64,000 nucleotides of DNA. It comes from an uncultured Gemmiger sp. Its GTDB lineage: Bacteria > Bacillota > Clostridia > Oscillospirales > Ruminococcaceae. The stretch is taken from the NCBI GenBank assembly GCA_944388175.1, contig CALXHR010000006.1, positions 33,654-97,653 of the forward strand, read 5' to 3'. Every line of letters begins with the position of its first letter. The first letter of the stretch is position 1. Both the position numbers and the translations under genes were made by a program. The notes beneath the pieces were generated by a model. The model saw nothing but the letters and a program-made list of their open reading frames with translations. It made no database searches and was not told the DNA's origin. Below are positions 25,303 through 33,830 of the stretch, one piece after another.

Positions 25303-25818
25303 ATGCAAAAAGTCCTCATCGTCGGCAGCCCCGGTGCGGGCAAAAGCGTGCTGGCGCGCCGCCTGCACGCCGCGACCGGCCTGCCGCTATACTACCTCGA
25401 CTGCCTGTGGCACCGCCCCGACGGCAGCCATGTCTCGGCCGCGGAATTTGACCGCGCGCTGGCGCAGGTGCTGGCACAGCAGCGCTGGATCGTCGACGGC
25501 AACTACCTGCGCACGCTGCCCGTGCGGCTGGCGGCCTGCGACACCGTGCTGTGGCTGGACCCGCCGGTCGAGGTCTGCCTGGCGGGCGCGGCTGCGCGCA
25601 TCGGCCGCCCGCGCCCCGACCTGCCCTGGGTCGAGCGCGCGCTGGACCCCGAATTTGCGCAGTATATCCGGGATTTCCCGGCGCAGCAGCGCCCGCAGCT
25701 GGCCGCGCTGCTGGCGCAGCGCCCGGCGCAGGTGGCGCTGCACCGCTTTGCCGCGCGCGCCGACGCCGACCGCTGGCTGGACACCCTGCCCGCCGCCCCG
25801 AAAGGAGCCGACCTGTGA
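25303..25818 (+). CDS. P-loop nucleotide kinase-like protein (topology-modulation type)
   Basis: This 171-residue protein has a Walker A GSPGAGKS at residues 8-15, LPLYYLDCLWHRPDG, and WIVDGNYLRTLPVRLAACDTVLWLDPP with a Walker B-like end. This is the pattern of small AAA/adenylate-kinase-like proteins annotated as DNA topology modulation protein FlaR-like. The real substrate of the group is unknown. AAAGGAG precedes the ATG. The stop overlaps the GTG of the next gene (GTGA), so the two are translated together. Confidence 0.82.
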   Translation: MQKVLIVGSPGAGKSVLARRLHAATGLPLYYLDCLWHRPDGSHVSAAEFDRALAQVLAQQRWIVDGNYLRTLPVRLAACDTVLWLDPPVEVCLAGAAARIGRPRPDLPWVERALDPEFAQYIRDFPAQQRPQLAALLAQRPAQVALHRFAARADADRWLDTLPAAPKGADL

Positions 25819-26780
25819 AACGACCGCTTTGCCTGCTGGCCGCACTGCTGCTGGCCGCCCTGTGCGCCTGCGGGGCCGCGCCTGCCCCTGCCGAAAGCCC
25901 CGCCCCGGCCGCATCGGCGGTGAACCCCGCCACAACGCTGACCTTTACCGATGACCTGGGGCGGGAGGTCACGGCCCCCGCGCCGCCGCAGCGCGTGGCG
26001 GCGCTGCTGGGCAGCTATGCCGACGTCTGGTGCCTGGCCGGCGGGCAGGGCACGCTGGCGGCCGCCGCGCACGACGCCTGGACGGATTTTGCCCTCGCTT
26101 TGGGCGACGGCGTGGCCGACCTGGGCGGCCTGCTGGAGCCCAACCTGGAAGCCCTGATCGCCGCCGAGCCGGATTTTGTCATCGCCAGCAGCAACACGGC
26201 CGCCCATTTGGAACTGCAGGGCGCGCTGGCGGAGCTGGGCATCCCCGTGGCGTATTTTGATGTGAACAGCTTTGCCGACTACCTGGCCATGCTGCAGACC
26301 TGCACGATGCTGACGGGGCGCGACGACCTGTACCAGCAAAACGGCCTGGACGTGCAGGCGCAGGTGGACGACGCCAAAGCCCGTGCCGACGGCAGCGCCC
26401 CCACCGTGCTGGTGCTGCGCGCGGCCGGCAGCAGCTGCAAGGTCAAAAACAGCCGGGGCACCGTGCTGGGCGAACTGCTGGCCGATCTGGGGGCCGTCAA
26501 CATTGCGGACAGCGACACCCAACTGCTGGAGGATTTAAGTCTGGAACGCATCCTGGCCGACGACCCCGACTGCATTTTTGTGGTCTACCAGGGTGACGAC
26601 GAAGCCGCCGCCCAGCGCACGCTGCAAGCCGCGCTGACCGCCAACCCCGCCTGGAACACGCTGACCGCCGTGCAGCAGGGCCGCTTTTACGTCATGGACA
26701 AACAGCTGTTCCACTTAAAACCCAACGCCCGCTGGGGCGAAGCCTACCGGCAGGCGGCCGACCTGCTGTACGGCGGCTGA
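25815..26780 (+). CDS. ABC transporter substrate-binding lipoprotein (Fe-siderophore/cobalamin type)
   Basis: This 321-residue protein has a GTG start at 25815 with AAAGGAG eight bases upstream. A signal peptide ends in a lipobox-like LCAC (lipidated Cys19), followed by an Ala/Pro linker. The mature part has the class III binding-protein layout: TFTDDLGREVTAPAPPQRVAALLG, then LLEPNLEALIAAEPDFVIAS, a long backbone helix, and a second lobe with AVQQGRFYVMDKQLFH. The family binds haem, Fe-siderophores or cobalamin outside the cell. No permease or ATPase gene is adjacent, so it is an orphan here. Confidence 0.9.
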   Translation: MKRPLCLLAALLLAALCACGAAPAPAESPAPAASAVNPATTLTFTDDLGREVTAPAPPQRVAALLGSYADVWCLAGGQGTLAAAAHDAWTDFALALGDGVADLGGLLEPNLEALIAAEPDFVIASSNTAAHLELQGALAELGIPVAYFDVNSFADYLAMLQTCTMLTGRDDLYQQNGLDVQAQVDDAKARADGSAPTVLVLRAAGSSCKVKNSRGTVLGELLADLGAVNIADSDTQLLEDLSLERILADDPDCIFVVYQGDDEAAAQRTLQAALTANPAWNTLTAVQQGRFYVMDKQLFHLKPNARWGEAYRQAADLLYGG

Positions 26781-26800
26781 CCTACCCCGCAAACCACTGC

Positions 26801-26842
26801 GCCCCCGCCGGGGTTACCCCGGCGGGGGCGTTTGCTGTTTTT
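26801..26842 (+). terminator. Terminator of binding-protein gene
   Basis: GCCCCCGCCGGGG pairs with CCCCGGCGGGGGC (loop TTA) and T-rich DNA follows. It also faces the convergent cardiolipin synthase gene. Confidence 0.88.
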
Positions 26843-26866
26843 CACAACCAATATGGGGCGGCGCGC

Positions 26867-28429
26867 TCAGCACAGCGGGGCCAGCAGGCGCAGCACGGCG
26901 CTGCGCATCGTGCCCAAAAAGCCGGTGCGGCAATCCTCCAGCCCCAGGCGTTTGCTGGCGCGCTCAATCTCCGCCAGGTCGGCGCGGATATCCTCCAGCA
27001 CGCGGCCGCCGTACAGCAGGGCGCTGCACTCAAAATGCAGGTACAGGCTGCGGTAGTCGAGGTTGACGGTGCCCACGGCGGCCACACGGTCGTCGCACAG
27101 CCAGGTCTTGGCGTGCAAAAAGCCCGGCGTGTAGCTGTAGATGCGCACGCCCGCCTGCAGCAGGTTGGCAAAGTAGCTGCGCGTCAAAAAGTAGATGGTG
27201 GGTTTGTCGGGCGTGCCCGGCGTGTAGATGCGCACATCGACGCCGCGCTTGGCCGCCAGCCGCAGCGCCGTCAGCAGGTCGTTGTCCAAAATCAAGTAGG
27301 GCGTGCAGAGGTACAGCCGTTCCTGCGCCTGCGCGATCAGGTCCAGGTAGACGTTTTTGGCCACGGTCTCGCGGTCGGCGGGGCTGTCGGCAAAGGGCTG
27401 CACCAGGCAGTCGGTGGGCTGGGGGGCCGGCTCGGGCAGCATGGCGGGCAGGTCCAGCGGCTCCTCGGGGTAGCGGGCTTTCCAGAACGTCAGAAAGATG
27501 TTGGCAAAACTGCGCGCGGCGGGGCCTTCCAGCCGGACGCCGCTGTCTTTCCAGTAGCCGAACCGCACAAGCTTGTTGATATACTCGTCGGCCAGGTTGA
27601 CGCCGCCCGTAAAGGCGACGCGCGCGTCGACGACCATGATTTTGCGGTGGTCGCGGTTGTTCATGACCAGGTTGAACAGCGGTACAAACGGGTTGAAGGA
27701 GAACGCGCGGATGCCCTCGGCGCGCAGGGTGTCGGCGTAGTTGTGCGGCAGCAGGCTCAGGCAGCCCGCGTCGTCGTAGATCACGCGCACGTCAACGCCC
27801 GCGGCCGCCTTGCGGCGCAGAATCTCATGGATGCGGCCCCACATCTCGCCCATGCCGATGATAAAGCTTTCCACATAAATGCTGTGCTCGGCGCTTTCCA
27901 GCGCGGCCAGCATATCGGGGAACATCGCTTCGCCGCTGGCGTAGTAGCGCACGGCGGTGCCGTCAAACACCGGCGCGGGGGCAAAGTCCCGCACATAGCG
28001 CGCGGTTTCGGCCGCGCGGGGGTCGCGCGCGGCCAGTTTTTGCTGGGCGGCGGGGTCGGCGGTGCGCAGCGGGGCCAACACGGCTTCGGCGCGTTCCAGG
28101 CGGCGGCGCAGCGGCAGCGCGGGGCGTTTGTCGCCCCACAGCAGGTAGAGCAGCCCGCCCTGCACCGGCATGATGGCGAACAGAATCATCCAGCTGATCT
28201 TGAACTCCGGCACGGTGGAATCCTGCCGGATGAGCGCCAGGCACATCACGACGCTGAGCGCGATGCCCACGGCGTTGAGCCAGGTCGCGTATTCGCTCAG
28301 GCGCGAAAACAAGATAAAAAACCATACCAGCTGCGCCAGCAGCAGCACGCCGGTGACGACCAGGCGGCTGAACACCAGCGAAAGGATGCGGCGCACCACA
28401 TGGCGCCAGGTAAATTTGTGGCGGGTCAT
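26867..28429 (-). CDS. cls: Cardiolipin synthase
   Basis: This 520-residue protein has two or three N-terminal membrane helices and two phospholipase D motifs. The first is HRKIMVVD (His261, Lys263, Asp268) and the second is HAKTWLCD (His439, Lys441, Asp446). ATG 28429 has AAAGAGG in front. The longer frame from 28510 would cross the terminator of the upstream small gene and is rejected. It joins two phosphatidylglycerol molecules into cardiolipin at the membrane. Length and motif spacing are normal for Firmicutes Cls. Confidence 0.94.
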   Translation of the reverse strand: MTRHKFTWRHVVRRILSLVFSRLVVTGVLLLAQLVWFFILFSRLSEYATWLNAVGIALSVVMCLALIRQDSTVPEFKISWMILFAIMPVQGGLLYLLWGDKRPALPLRRRLERAEAVLAPLRTADPAAQQKLAARDPRAAETARYVRDFAPAPVFDGTAVRYYASGEAMFPDMLAALESAEHSIYVESFIIGMGEMWGRIHEILRRKAAAGVDVRVIYDDAGCLSLLPHNYADTLRAEGIRAFSFNPFVPLFNLVMNNRDHRKIMVVDARVAFTGGVNLADEYINKLVRFGYWKDSGVRLEGPAARSFANIFLTFWKARYPEEPLDLPAMLPEPAPQPTDCLVQPFADSPADRETVAKNVYLDLIAQAQERLYLCTPYLILDNDLLTALRLAAKRGVDVRIYTPGTPDKPTIYFLTRSYFANLLQAGVRIYSYTPGFLHAKTWLCDDRVAAVGTVNLDYRSLYLHFECSALLYGGRVLEDIRADLAEIERASKRLGLEDCRTGFLGTMRSAVLRLLAPLC

Positions 28430-28493
28430 ACACACCTCTTTGCCAAACAGGAACGCGCAGCCAACCGCCAGGGCGTTGGCCGCACAGAAACAG

Positions 28494-28537
28494 AAAAAGA
28501 AAAACAGCACCCAGCCGCGGTTGCGGGCGGGGTGCTG
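28494..28537 (-). terminator. Terminator of 51-residue gene
   Basis: On the minus strand CAGCACCC pairs with GGGTGCTG, followed by a TTTTTCTTTTTC run. Confidence 0.8.
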
Positions 28538-28549
28538 CCTGTACGTGCT

Positions 28550-28705
28550 TTAGGCGCGGCGGTCAATCGCCGCCATGCAGTCGTCCATCGTGCGGAACGT
28601 CACCGCGCAGTCCGAGCCGATGAACCAGCGTTCCTCGCCATTGCAGACGATCTTGCGGATCAATTTGCCGTGGTATTCCGTCTGGATGTAAATCCCGTTG
28701 GGCAT
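28550..28705 (-). CDS. Small conserved-looking protein, 51 residues, unknown function
   Basis: The ATG at 28705 has GGAGGGATC upstream and opens a 51-residue frame: MPNGIYIQTEYHGKLIRKI near the start, CNGEERWFIGSDCAVTF in the middle, and MDDCMAAIDRR at the end. The gene has its own promoter (28787-28815) and its own terminator, so it is a complete transcription unit. The pattern of three strands then a helix suggests a compact fold. Three cysteines are present. I do not recognise the family. Confidence 0.72.
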   Translation of the reverse strand: MPNGIYIQTEYHGKLIRKIVCNGEERWFIGSDCAVTFRTMDDCMAAIDRRA

Positions 28706-28786
28706 CCCGATCCCTCCCCCAAAATATAGTGCGCGCGCCAGTTGGCTGCCCCATATTCAGGGTTTGCCGCGACAGGCTTTACCCAG

Positions 28787-28815
28787 ATTATGCCACATTT
28801 TGCCCGTTTGTGCAA
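28787..28815 (-). promoter_or_regulatory. Promoter of 51-residue gene
   Basis: TTGCAC (28810-28815), a 17-base spacer and CATAAT (28787-28792), giving a leader of about 75 bases. Confidence 0.6.
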
Positions 28816-28951
28816 GTGCCAATTCGCCGTTCTTTGGGGTGGTTTGGGCACATTTTTTGGCACAACGCACAAATCGTTTGCGCCAAAGGCCGCCGCACGG
28901 GCGGCGCGCTGGCAAAAACCGACAAAAGCCCGCCAATTTCGCAAAAAAATC

Positions 28952-28979
28952 TTGCCAGGCGCGTCGGTTTGTGTATAAT
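28952..28979 (+). promoter_or_regulatory. Promoter of transketolase genes
   Basis: TTGCCA (28952-28957), a 16-base spacer ending TG and TATAAT (28974-28979). The interval 28706-29178 otherwise holds the divergent promoter and the transketolase leader. Confidence 0.78.
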
Positions 28980-28985
28980 ATAAAG

Positions 28986-29178
28986 TAGTAGAATTATGGG
29001 CGGTAGCCCCTTTGCGCGGCGCCCAAACGTCCTGCAGGCGCGGCAGCGCACGGCGGGGGCGCGGTGTTTTGCGGCTTTGTTTTGCGCCGCGCCCTGCGCA
29101 AAGCGCAGGTGACATAAGAAAGCAAGGGAACCGCGCGGAATACCGCCTGATTTTTATACAGACCGGAGGAGCTTGACT
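28986..29178 (+). other. Long structured 5' leader of transketolase mRNA
   Basis: About 190 bases separate promoter and start codon. Two good hairpins are visible: GGGCGCGG (29057-29064) with CCGCGCCC (29087-29094), and CCTGCGC with GCGCAGG around AAA (29093-29109). They share two bases, so they are mutually exclusive at the edge. No known riboswitch consensus was recognised. Confidence 0.45.
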
Positions 29179-30048
29179 ATGACAAAGATGGAAACGCTGC
29201 AGTTGAAGCTGACGGCGACCCGCGTGCGCATGGGCGTGATTGAAGCGACCCACGGCGCAGGTTGCGGCCACCCCGGCGGCAGCCTGTCCTGCGCGGATGT
29301 ACTGACCTACCTGTATTTCCGCGAGATGCGCATCGACCCCGAGATGCCGCAGGCAGAAAACCGCGACCGCTTTGTGCTCAGCAAAGGGCACTGCGCGCCG
29401 GCGCTGTACGCCACCCTGGCCGAGCGCGGGTTTTTCCCGGTGTCGGACCTGCCGACGCTGCGCCACTCCAACAGTTACCTGCAGGGGCACCCCAACATGA
29501 ACACGGTGCCCGGCGTCGATATGAGCACCGGCAGCCTGGGGCAGGGCGTCTCGACGGCCTGCGGCATGGCGCTGGCCGCCAAACAGCTGGGCAGCGATAT
29601 CAACGTCTACACCCTGCTGGGCGACGGCGAGATCGACGAAGGCGAATGCTGGGAAGCGTTCATGTTCGCCAACCATTACAAGCTGGACAACCTGTGCATC
29701 ATGATCGACGTCAACGGCCTGCAGATCGACGGCCCCACCAACAAGGTCATGACCACCGAACCGCTGGACCGCAAGATGGACGCCTTTGGGTTCAACACCA
29801 TTGTGTGCAATGGCAACTCGTTTGTCGAGCTGGAGCAGGCGTTCAAGATGTTTGATCTGTCGCACGGCAGCGGCAAACCCACCTGCTTTTTGCTGCGCAC
29901 CACCAAGGGCCTGGGCGTAAGCTACATGCAGGACGCCGTGGACTGGCACGGCAAGGCCCCCAACGACGAAGAGTACGAGCAGGCCATGCAGGAACTGCGC
30001 GAGGCCCACGAATCTTTGGAAAAGGAGATCGAGCTCAACAATGGCTGA
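29179..30048 (+). CDS. Transketolase, N-terminal (thiamine-PP binding) subunit
   Basis: This 289-residue protein starts at ATG 29179 with GGAGGAG in front. It carries the thiamine diphosphate motif GDGEIDEGECWEA and a following N in IDVNG (GDG-X-N), plus GHPGGSLSCADVL and SKGHCAPALYA early. Firmicutes and archaea often encode transketolase as two proteins, so the split is not a frameshift. With the next gene it shuttles two-carbon units in the non-oxidative pentose phosphate pathway. The stop overlaps the next start by eight bases. Confidence 0.95.
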   Translation: MTKMETLQLKLTATRVRMGVIEATHGAGCGHPGGSLSCADVLTYLYFREMRIDPEMPQAENRDRFVLSKGHCAPALYATLAERGFFPVSDLPTLRHSNSYLQGHPNMNTVPGVDMSTGSLGQGVSTACGMALAAKQLGSDINVYTLLGDGEIDEGECWEAFMFANHYKLDNLCIMIDVNGLQIDGPTNKVMTTEPLDRKMDAFGFNTIVCNGNSFVELEQAFKMFDLSHGSGKPTCFLLRTTKGLGVSYMQDAVDWHGKAPNDEEYEQAMQELREAHESLEKEIELNNG

Positions 30049-31006
30049 GATGAAAATGATCGCCACCCGCGTCAGCTACGGCGAGACGCTGGTGGAGCTG
30101 GCCCGCCAGGGCGCCGACGACCTGGTCGTGTTGGACGCCGACCTGGCCGCCGCTACCAAGACCGAGATCTTCCGCAACGAATACCCCAACCGCCATTTTG
30201 ACTGCGGCATTGCCGAGCAGAACATGATGTGCGTGGCCGCCGGCATGAGCACGATGGGCTATGTGCCGTTTGTTTCCAGCTTTGCGATGTTCGCCGCCGG
30301 CCGTGCGTTTGAGCAGGTGCGCAACACCATCGCGTACCCCCACCTCAACGTCAAGATCGCCGCCACCCACGCCGGCCTTTCGGTGGGCGAGGACGGCGCG
30401 TCCCACCAGTGCTGCGAGGATATCGCCCTCATGCGTTCCATCCCCGGCATGGTGGTGCTTTCGCCCGCCGACGCCGTCGAAGCGCGCGCCGCCGTCATTG
30501 CGGCGTACAACTACAACGGCCCGGTCTACCTGCGCCTGTCGCGCCTGGCCTCGCCGGTGTTCCATGACCCCGAGACCTACCGGTTCCAGATCGGCAAGGG
30601 CGAAAAACTCACCGACGGCTACGACGTGGCCGTCGTGGCCACCGGCCTGATGGTCAGCGAAGCGCTGCGCGCCGCCGTCATCGCCAAGCGCCAGGGCATC
30701 AACGTGCGCGTCATCAACCTGCCCACCATCAAGCCGCTGGACGAAGAGATCATCCTGACCGCCGCGCGCGAATGCCGCCGCATCATCACCGTCGAGGAGC
30801 ATAACATCATCGGCGGCCTGGGCGAAGCCGTCTGCAGCCTGCTGAGCGAAAAGCTGCCCTGCCCGGTGCGCCGCATCGGCGTGCAGGACCAGTTCGGCCA
30901 CTCCGGCCCGGCGGCCGAAGTGCTGCGCGACTACGGCCTTTCGGCCGAAGCCATCGCCAACGCCATCCGCGAGGTTGTGCGCCCCGAACAACCGGAACAG
31001 AACTGA
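30041..31006 (+). CDS. Transketolase, C-terminal subunit
   Basis: This 321-residue protein corresponds to the Pyr and C-terminal domains. It has the cofactor-activating glutamate in CGIAEQNM, the phosphate and substrate loop THAGLSVGEDGASHQ, and a C-terminal domain with TVEEHNIIGGLGEAV. Translation is coupled to the N-terminal subunit (overlap 30041-30048). The two halves form one active enzyme. It ends before a strong terminator. Confidence 0.95.
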   Translation: MAEMKMIATRVSYGETLVELARQGADDLVVLDADLAAATKTEIFRNEYPNRHFDCGIAEQNMMCVAAGMSTMGYVPFVSSFAMFAAGRAFEQVRNTIAYPHLNVKIAATHAGLSVGEDGASHQCCEDIALMRSIPGMVVLSPADAVEARAAVIAAYNYNGPVYLRLSRLASPVFHDPETYRFQIGKGEKLTDGYDVAVVATGLMVSEALRAAVIAKRQGINVRVINLPTIKPLDEEIILTAARECRRIITVEEHNIIGGLGEAVCSLLSEKLPCPVRRIGVQDQFGHSGPAAEVLRDYGLSAEAIANAIREVVRPEQPEQN

Positions 31007-31026
31007 CCGGCGCTGCCGGAAATTAG

Positions 31027-31071
31027 GAAGCTGCCTGTTTTGTTGGGTTTCCCGCCAGGCAGCTTCTTATT
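31027..31071 (+). terminator. Terminator of transketolase operon
   Basis: GAAGCTGCCTG pairs with CAGGCAGCTTC around an 18-base loop; TTATTGT follows. Confidence 0.82.
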
Positions 31072-31098
31072 GTACCCATGCGATCAAGGAGCTTACCG

Positions 31099-32193
31099 AT
31101 GGAACGCATCCCCCCGCCCGCCGCGCCGCGCGCCTGTGCGCGCTGGGTACTGGCCACCCTGGCGCTGACGCTGCTGCTGTTGTGCCTGTTTGCCGTGCCC
31201 ACCGCGTACATCGACCCGCTGTTCCACTACCACGCCCCGCTGGAACAGTACCAATACCCCATCACGAACGAGCGATACCAGAACGACGGCATCACGCGGC
31301 ATTTTCCCTACGACGGCATCATCACGGGCACTTCGGTGACAGAAAATTTCAAAACCTCGGAAGCCGACCGCCTGTTTGACGCCACCTTCATCAAGGTGCC
31401 GTACGCCGGCGGCCGCCACAAAGAAGTCAACGACAACCTGCGCCGTGCCTATGCATCCGGCCACGAAATCCGCTATATCATCCGCGGGCTGGACTCGGAG
31501 CTGATGATCGTGGACAAGGACGCGTACAAAGAGGACTACGACTACCCCGACTACCTGTACAACGACATCCCGTTCGACGACGTCCACTACCTGTTCAACA
31601 AGACGATCTTTTTTGACTACACGCTGCGCGTGCTCGACTACACGCGCCAGGGCAACCGCACGACGACGTTTGACGAATACGCCAACTGGAGCGACGCGTT
31701 CACCTACGGCGCAAAGACCGTGCTGGCCCCCTACCTGTTTGCCGAGGAAGAACCCCCGGTCTCGCCGCTGACCGCGGAGGACCGCCGCATGATCGAGGAA
31801 AACCTGCAGCAGAACGTCATCGCCCTGGCCCGGGAACACCCCGAGACAACGTTTTACCTGTTCTTCTCCCCGTTCAGCATCGTGGACTGGGGCCGCCAGT
31901 ACAACCTGGGCCGCGTCGGCCGCCAGCTGGACGCCGAGCAGGTCGCCATTGAGTTGCTGCTGCAGGTGCCCAACATCCGGCTGTACTCCTTCAACAACAA
32001 CTTTGACCTCATCTGCGACCTGGACAACTACAAGGATTACGAACATTATGGCGAGTGGGTCAACTCCTGGATTCTGGAGCAGCTGTGCCGCGACGAATAC
32101 CGCCTGACCCGGGACAATTACCAGGCCTATCTGGACGAAATCCGGGCGTTTTATACCTCATTCGATTACGCTTCCCTCAATCCTGTCAACTAA
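31099..32193 (+). CDS. Membrane-anchored SGNH/DltD-like partner of acyltransferase
   Basis: This 364-residue protein starts at ATG 31099 with AAGGAG in front. One N-terminal membrane helix (about residues 18-40) is followed by an extracellular domain. A GIITGTSVTENF segment near 75-86 sits where SGNH-type proteins carry block I, but other SGNH blocks are not clear. It precedes an MBOAT gene by nine bases. In such pairs the membrane enzyme passes an acyl group outward and the extracellular partner transfers it to a wall or capsular polymer. The target is unknown. Confidence 0.7.
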   Translation: MERIPPPAAPRACARWVLATLALTLLLLCLFAVPTAYIDPLFHYHAPLEQYQYPITNERYQNDGITRHFPYDGIITGTSVTENFKTSEADRLFDATFIKVPYAGGRHKEVNDNLRRAYASGHEIRYIIRGLDSELMIVDKDAYKEDYDYPDYLYNDIPFDDVHYLFNKTIFFDYTLRVLDYTRQGNRTTTFDEYANWSDAFTYGAKTVLAPYLFAEEEPPVSPLTAEDRRMIEENLQQNVIALAREHPETTFYLFFSPFSIVDWGRQYNLGRVGRQLDAEQVAIELLLQVPNIRLYSFNNNFDLICDLDNYKDYEHYGEWVNSWILEQLCRDEYRLTRDNYQAYLDEIRAFYTSFDYASLNPVN

Positions 32194-32202
32194 GGGGCCG
32201 CT

Positions 32203-33666
32203 ATGCTGTTCAATTCTTACCTGTTCCTGCTTTTGTTTCTGCCGCTGGCCCTGCTGGGCTATTTTGCGCTGAACCGCCTGGGCCGGCGCCGGGCCGCCGA
32301 CCTCTTTTTGATCGGCATGTCACTGTGGTTTTACGCCTACCTGGCCCCCGTCTACCTGTGGGTTTTGTGCGGCAGCGTCGTGGTTAACTTTGCGTTTTCC
32401 CGGTGGCTGGCGCGCCGTTTCCGCCGCCCGCCCACCCACAAACTGCTGCTGGCGGCCGGCATCCTCTGCAACGTGGCGGTGCTGTTCTATTTTAAATATT
32501 TCAACTTTTTCTGGGAGAATCTCAACACCGCGCTGGGCCGCTCCTTCACGCTGCAGCACATCGCGTTGCCGCTGGGTGTCAGCTTTTTCACCTTCCAGCA
32601 GATCGCCTACCTGGTCGATTCCTACCGCGGGCAGACCGCCGGGTATTCTTTTGGGGAGTATACGCTTTTCGTCGTCTTTTTCCCCAAGCTGTCCCAGGGG
32701 CCGATCGCGCTGCACGGCGAACTGATCCCCCAGTTCCGCGACCCGGCCCGCCGCCGCCCGCAGGCGCAGAACCTTGCGCGCGGGCTGTATGTTCTGGCGC
32801 TGGGCCTGTTCAAAAAGGTCATCCTGGCCGATACGTTCGCCAAAGCGGTGGACTTTGGTTTTGCCGATATCCCGTCGCTCTCCTCGCTGGAAGCGCTGCT
32901 TGTCGCGCTGTCTTACGCCTTCCAGCTCTATTTCGATTTCAGCGGTTACTGCGATATGGCGCTGGGCATTGCCGCCATGTTCAACATCGACCTGCCCCAG
33001 AACTTTACCTCGCCCTACAAAGCGCTCTCCATCCCGGATTTCTGGGGCCGCTGGCACATCACGCTGACGCGCTTTCTGCGCACCTACATTTATTTCCCGC
33101 TGGGCGGCAGCCGCAAGGGCACGGCGCGCACCTACTGCAACATTCTGGTCGTGTTTCTGGTCAGCGGGCTGTGGCACGGCGCCAACTGGACCTTTGTGGT
33201 GTGGGGCGCGCTGCACGGGCTTTTGAACTGCCTCCACCGCGCCCTGCGCAAACCCTGGGCGCGGCTGCACACGGTCACCCAATGGCTGCTGACTTTCCTG
33301 TCGGTCGTTGTGCTGTGGGTGTTTTTCCGCGCCGACACGCTGGGCGACGCCGTCGCCTTTTTGAAAGAATGGTTCCGCTGGTCCAGTTTTACCATCCGGC
33401 CGGAGCTGTACGCCTGCTTTGATTTGCAGGAACTGCTGCTGGCAGAACGGATGCTGCCCGGCCTGCGCACGCTGGCCGCCCAAATGACCGGCTGCAACCT
33501 GTGGCTGTTCCTCTTCGGCGCGTTTTTCATCGTGCTCAACCTGCCCAACAACCGCGAAATCCGCTTCCGCCCCACATTGGGCACGGCGCTGGCCACCGCA
33601 GGGCTGCTGTTCTGGTCCATCGTCTCGCTGGCTGACGTCTCCGTTTTCCTGTACGCGAACTTCTGA
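32203..33666 (+). CDS. MBOAT family O-acyltransferase (AlgI/DltB-like)
   Basis: This 487-residue polytopic membrane protein has the MBOAT hallmarks FFPKLSQGPI, IPDFWGRWHITLTRFLRTYIYFPLGG and the catalytic histidine in GLWHGANWTFVVWGALHG. It would take acyl groups from a cytosolic donor and pass them across the membrane. It is co-transcribed with the upstream SGNH-like gene, which points to O-acetylation of an exported glycan. The polysaccharide locus 4 kb downstream is a possible target (inference). Alginate genes are absent, so AlgI is only a family name here. Confidence 0.92.
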   Translation: MLFNSYLFLLLFLPLALLGYFALNRLGRRRAADLFLIGMSLWFYAYLAPVYLWVLCGSVVVNFAFSRWLARRFRRPPTHKLLLAAGILCNVAVLFYFKYFNFFWENLNTALGRSFTLQHIALPLGVSFFTFQQIAYLVDSYRGQTAGYSFGEYTLFVVFFPKLSQGPIALHGELIPQFRDPARRRPQAQNLARGLYVLALGLFKKVILADTFAKAVDFGFADIPSLSSLEALLVALSYAFQLYFDFSGYCDMALGIAAMFNIDLPQNFTSPYKALSIPDFWGRWHITLTRFLRTYIYFPLGGSRKGTARTYCNILVVFLVSGLWHGANWTFVVWGALHGLLNCLHRALRKPWARLHTVTQWLLTFLSVVVLWVFFRADTLGDAVAFLKEWFRWSSFTIRPELYACFDLQELLLAERMLPGLRTLAAQMTGCNLWLFLFGAFFIVLNLPNNREIRFRPTLGTALATAGLLFWSIVSLADVSVFLYANF

Positions 33667-33713
33667 CCAGGGGCGCGCTGCCAAAAAGCGCCCTGCAAAA
33701 CTGTACGCAAAAA

Positions 33714-33759
33714 ATCGCCCCGCCAAGGAAGCGGTACCGCTTCCTTTGCGGGGCGATTC
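33714..33759. terminator. Long bidirectional terminator
   Basis: AATCGCCCCGC and the adjoining AAGGAAGCGG pair with their complements around a TA loop. The stem is about 22 bases with T-rich exit on the minus strand and A-rich entry on the plus. It separates the convergent MBOAT and MATE genes. Confidence 0.85.
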
Positions 33760-33830
33760 GTCTCGATGCACCTGTTTCCGGCGTTAACGCTGTCGAGTTC
33801 CCCTTCTGCAATGCGCCGCTCTGCTTCCCT

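Noticed and set aside
28430-28510. Upstream start of cardiolipin synthase at 28510
   Set aside because: That stretch contains the terminator of the 51-residue gene. ATG 28429 has AAAGAGG and fits the family length.
29179-31006. Transketolase split as a frameshift
   Set aside because: Two-protein transketolases are a normal form in Firmicutes and archaea, and both halves have complete domain borders and starts.
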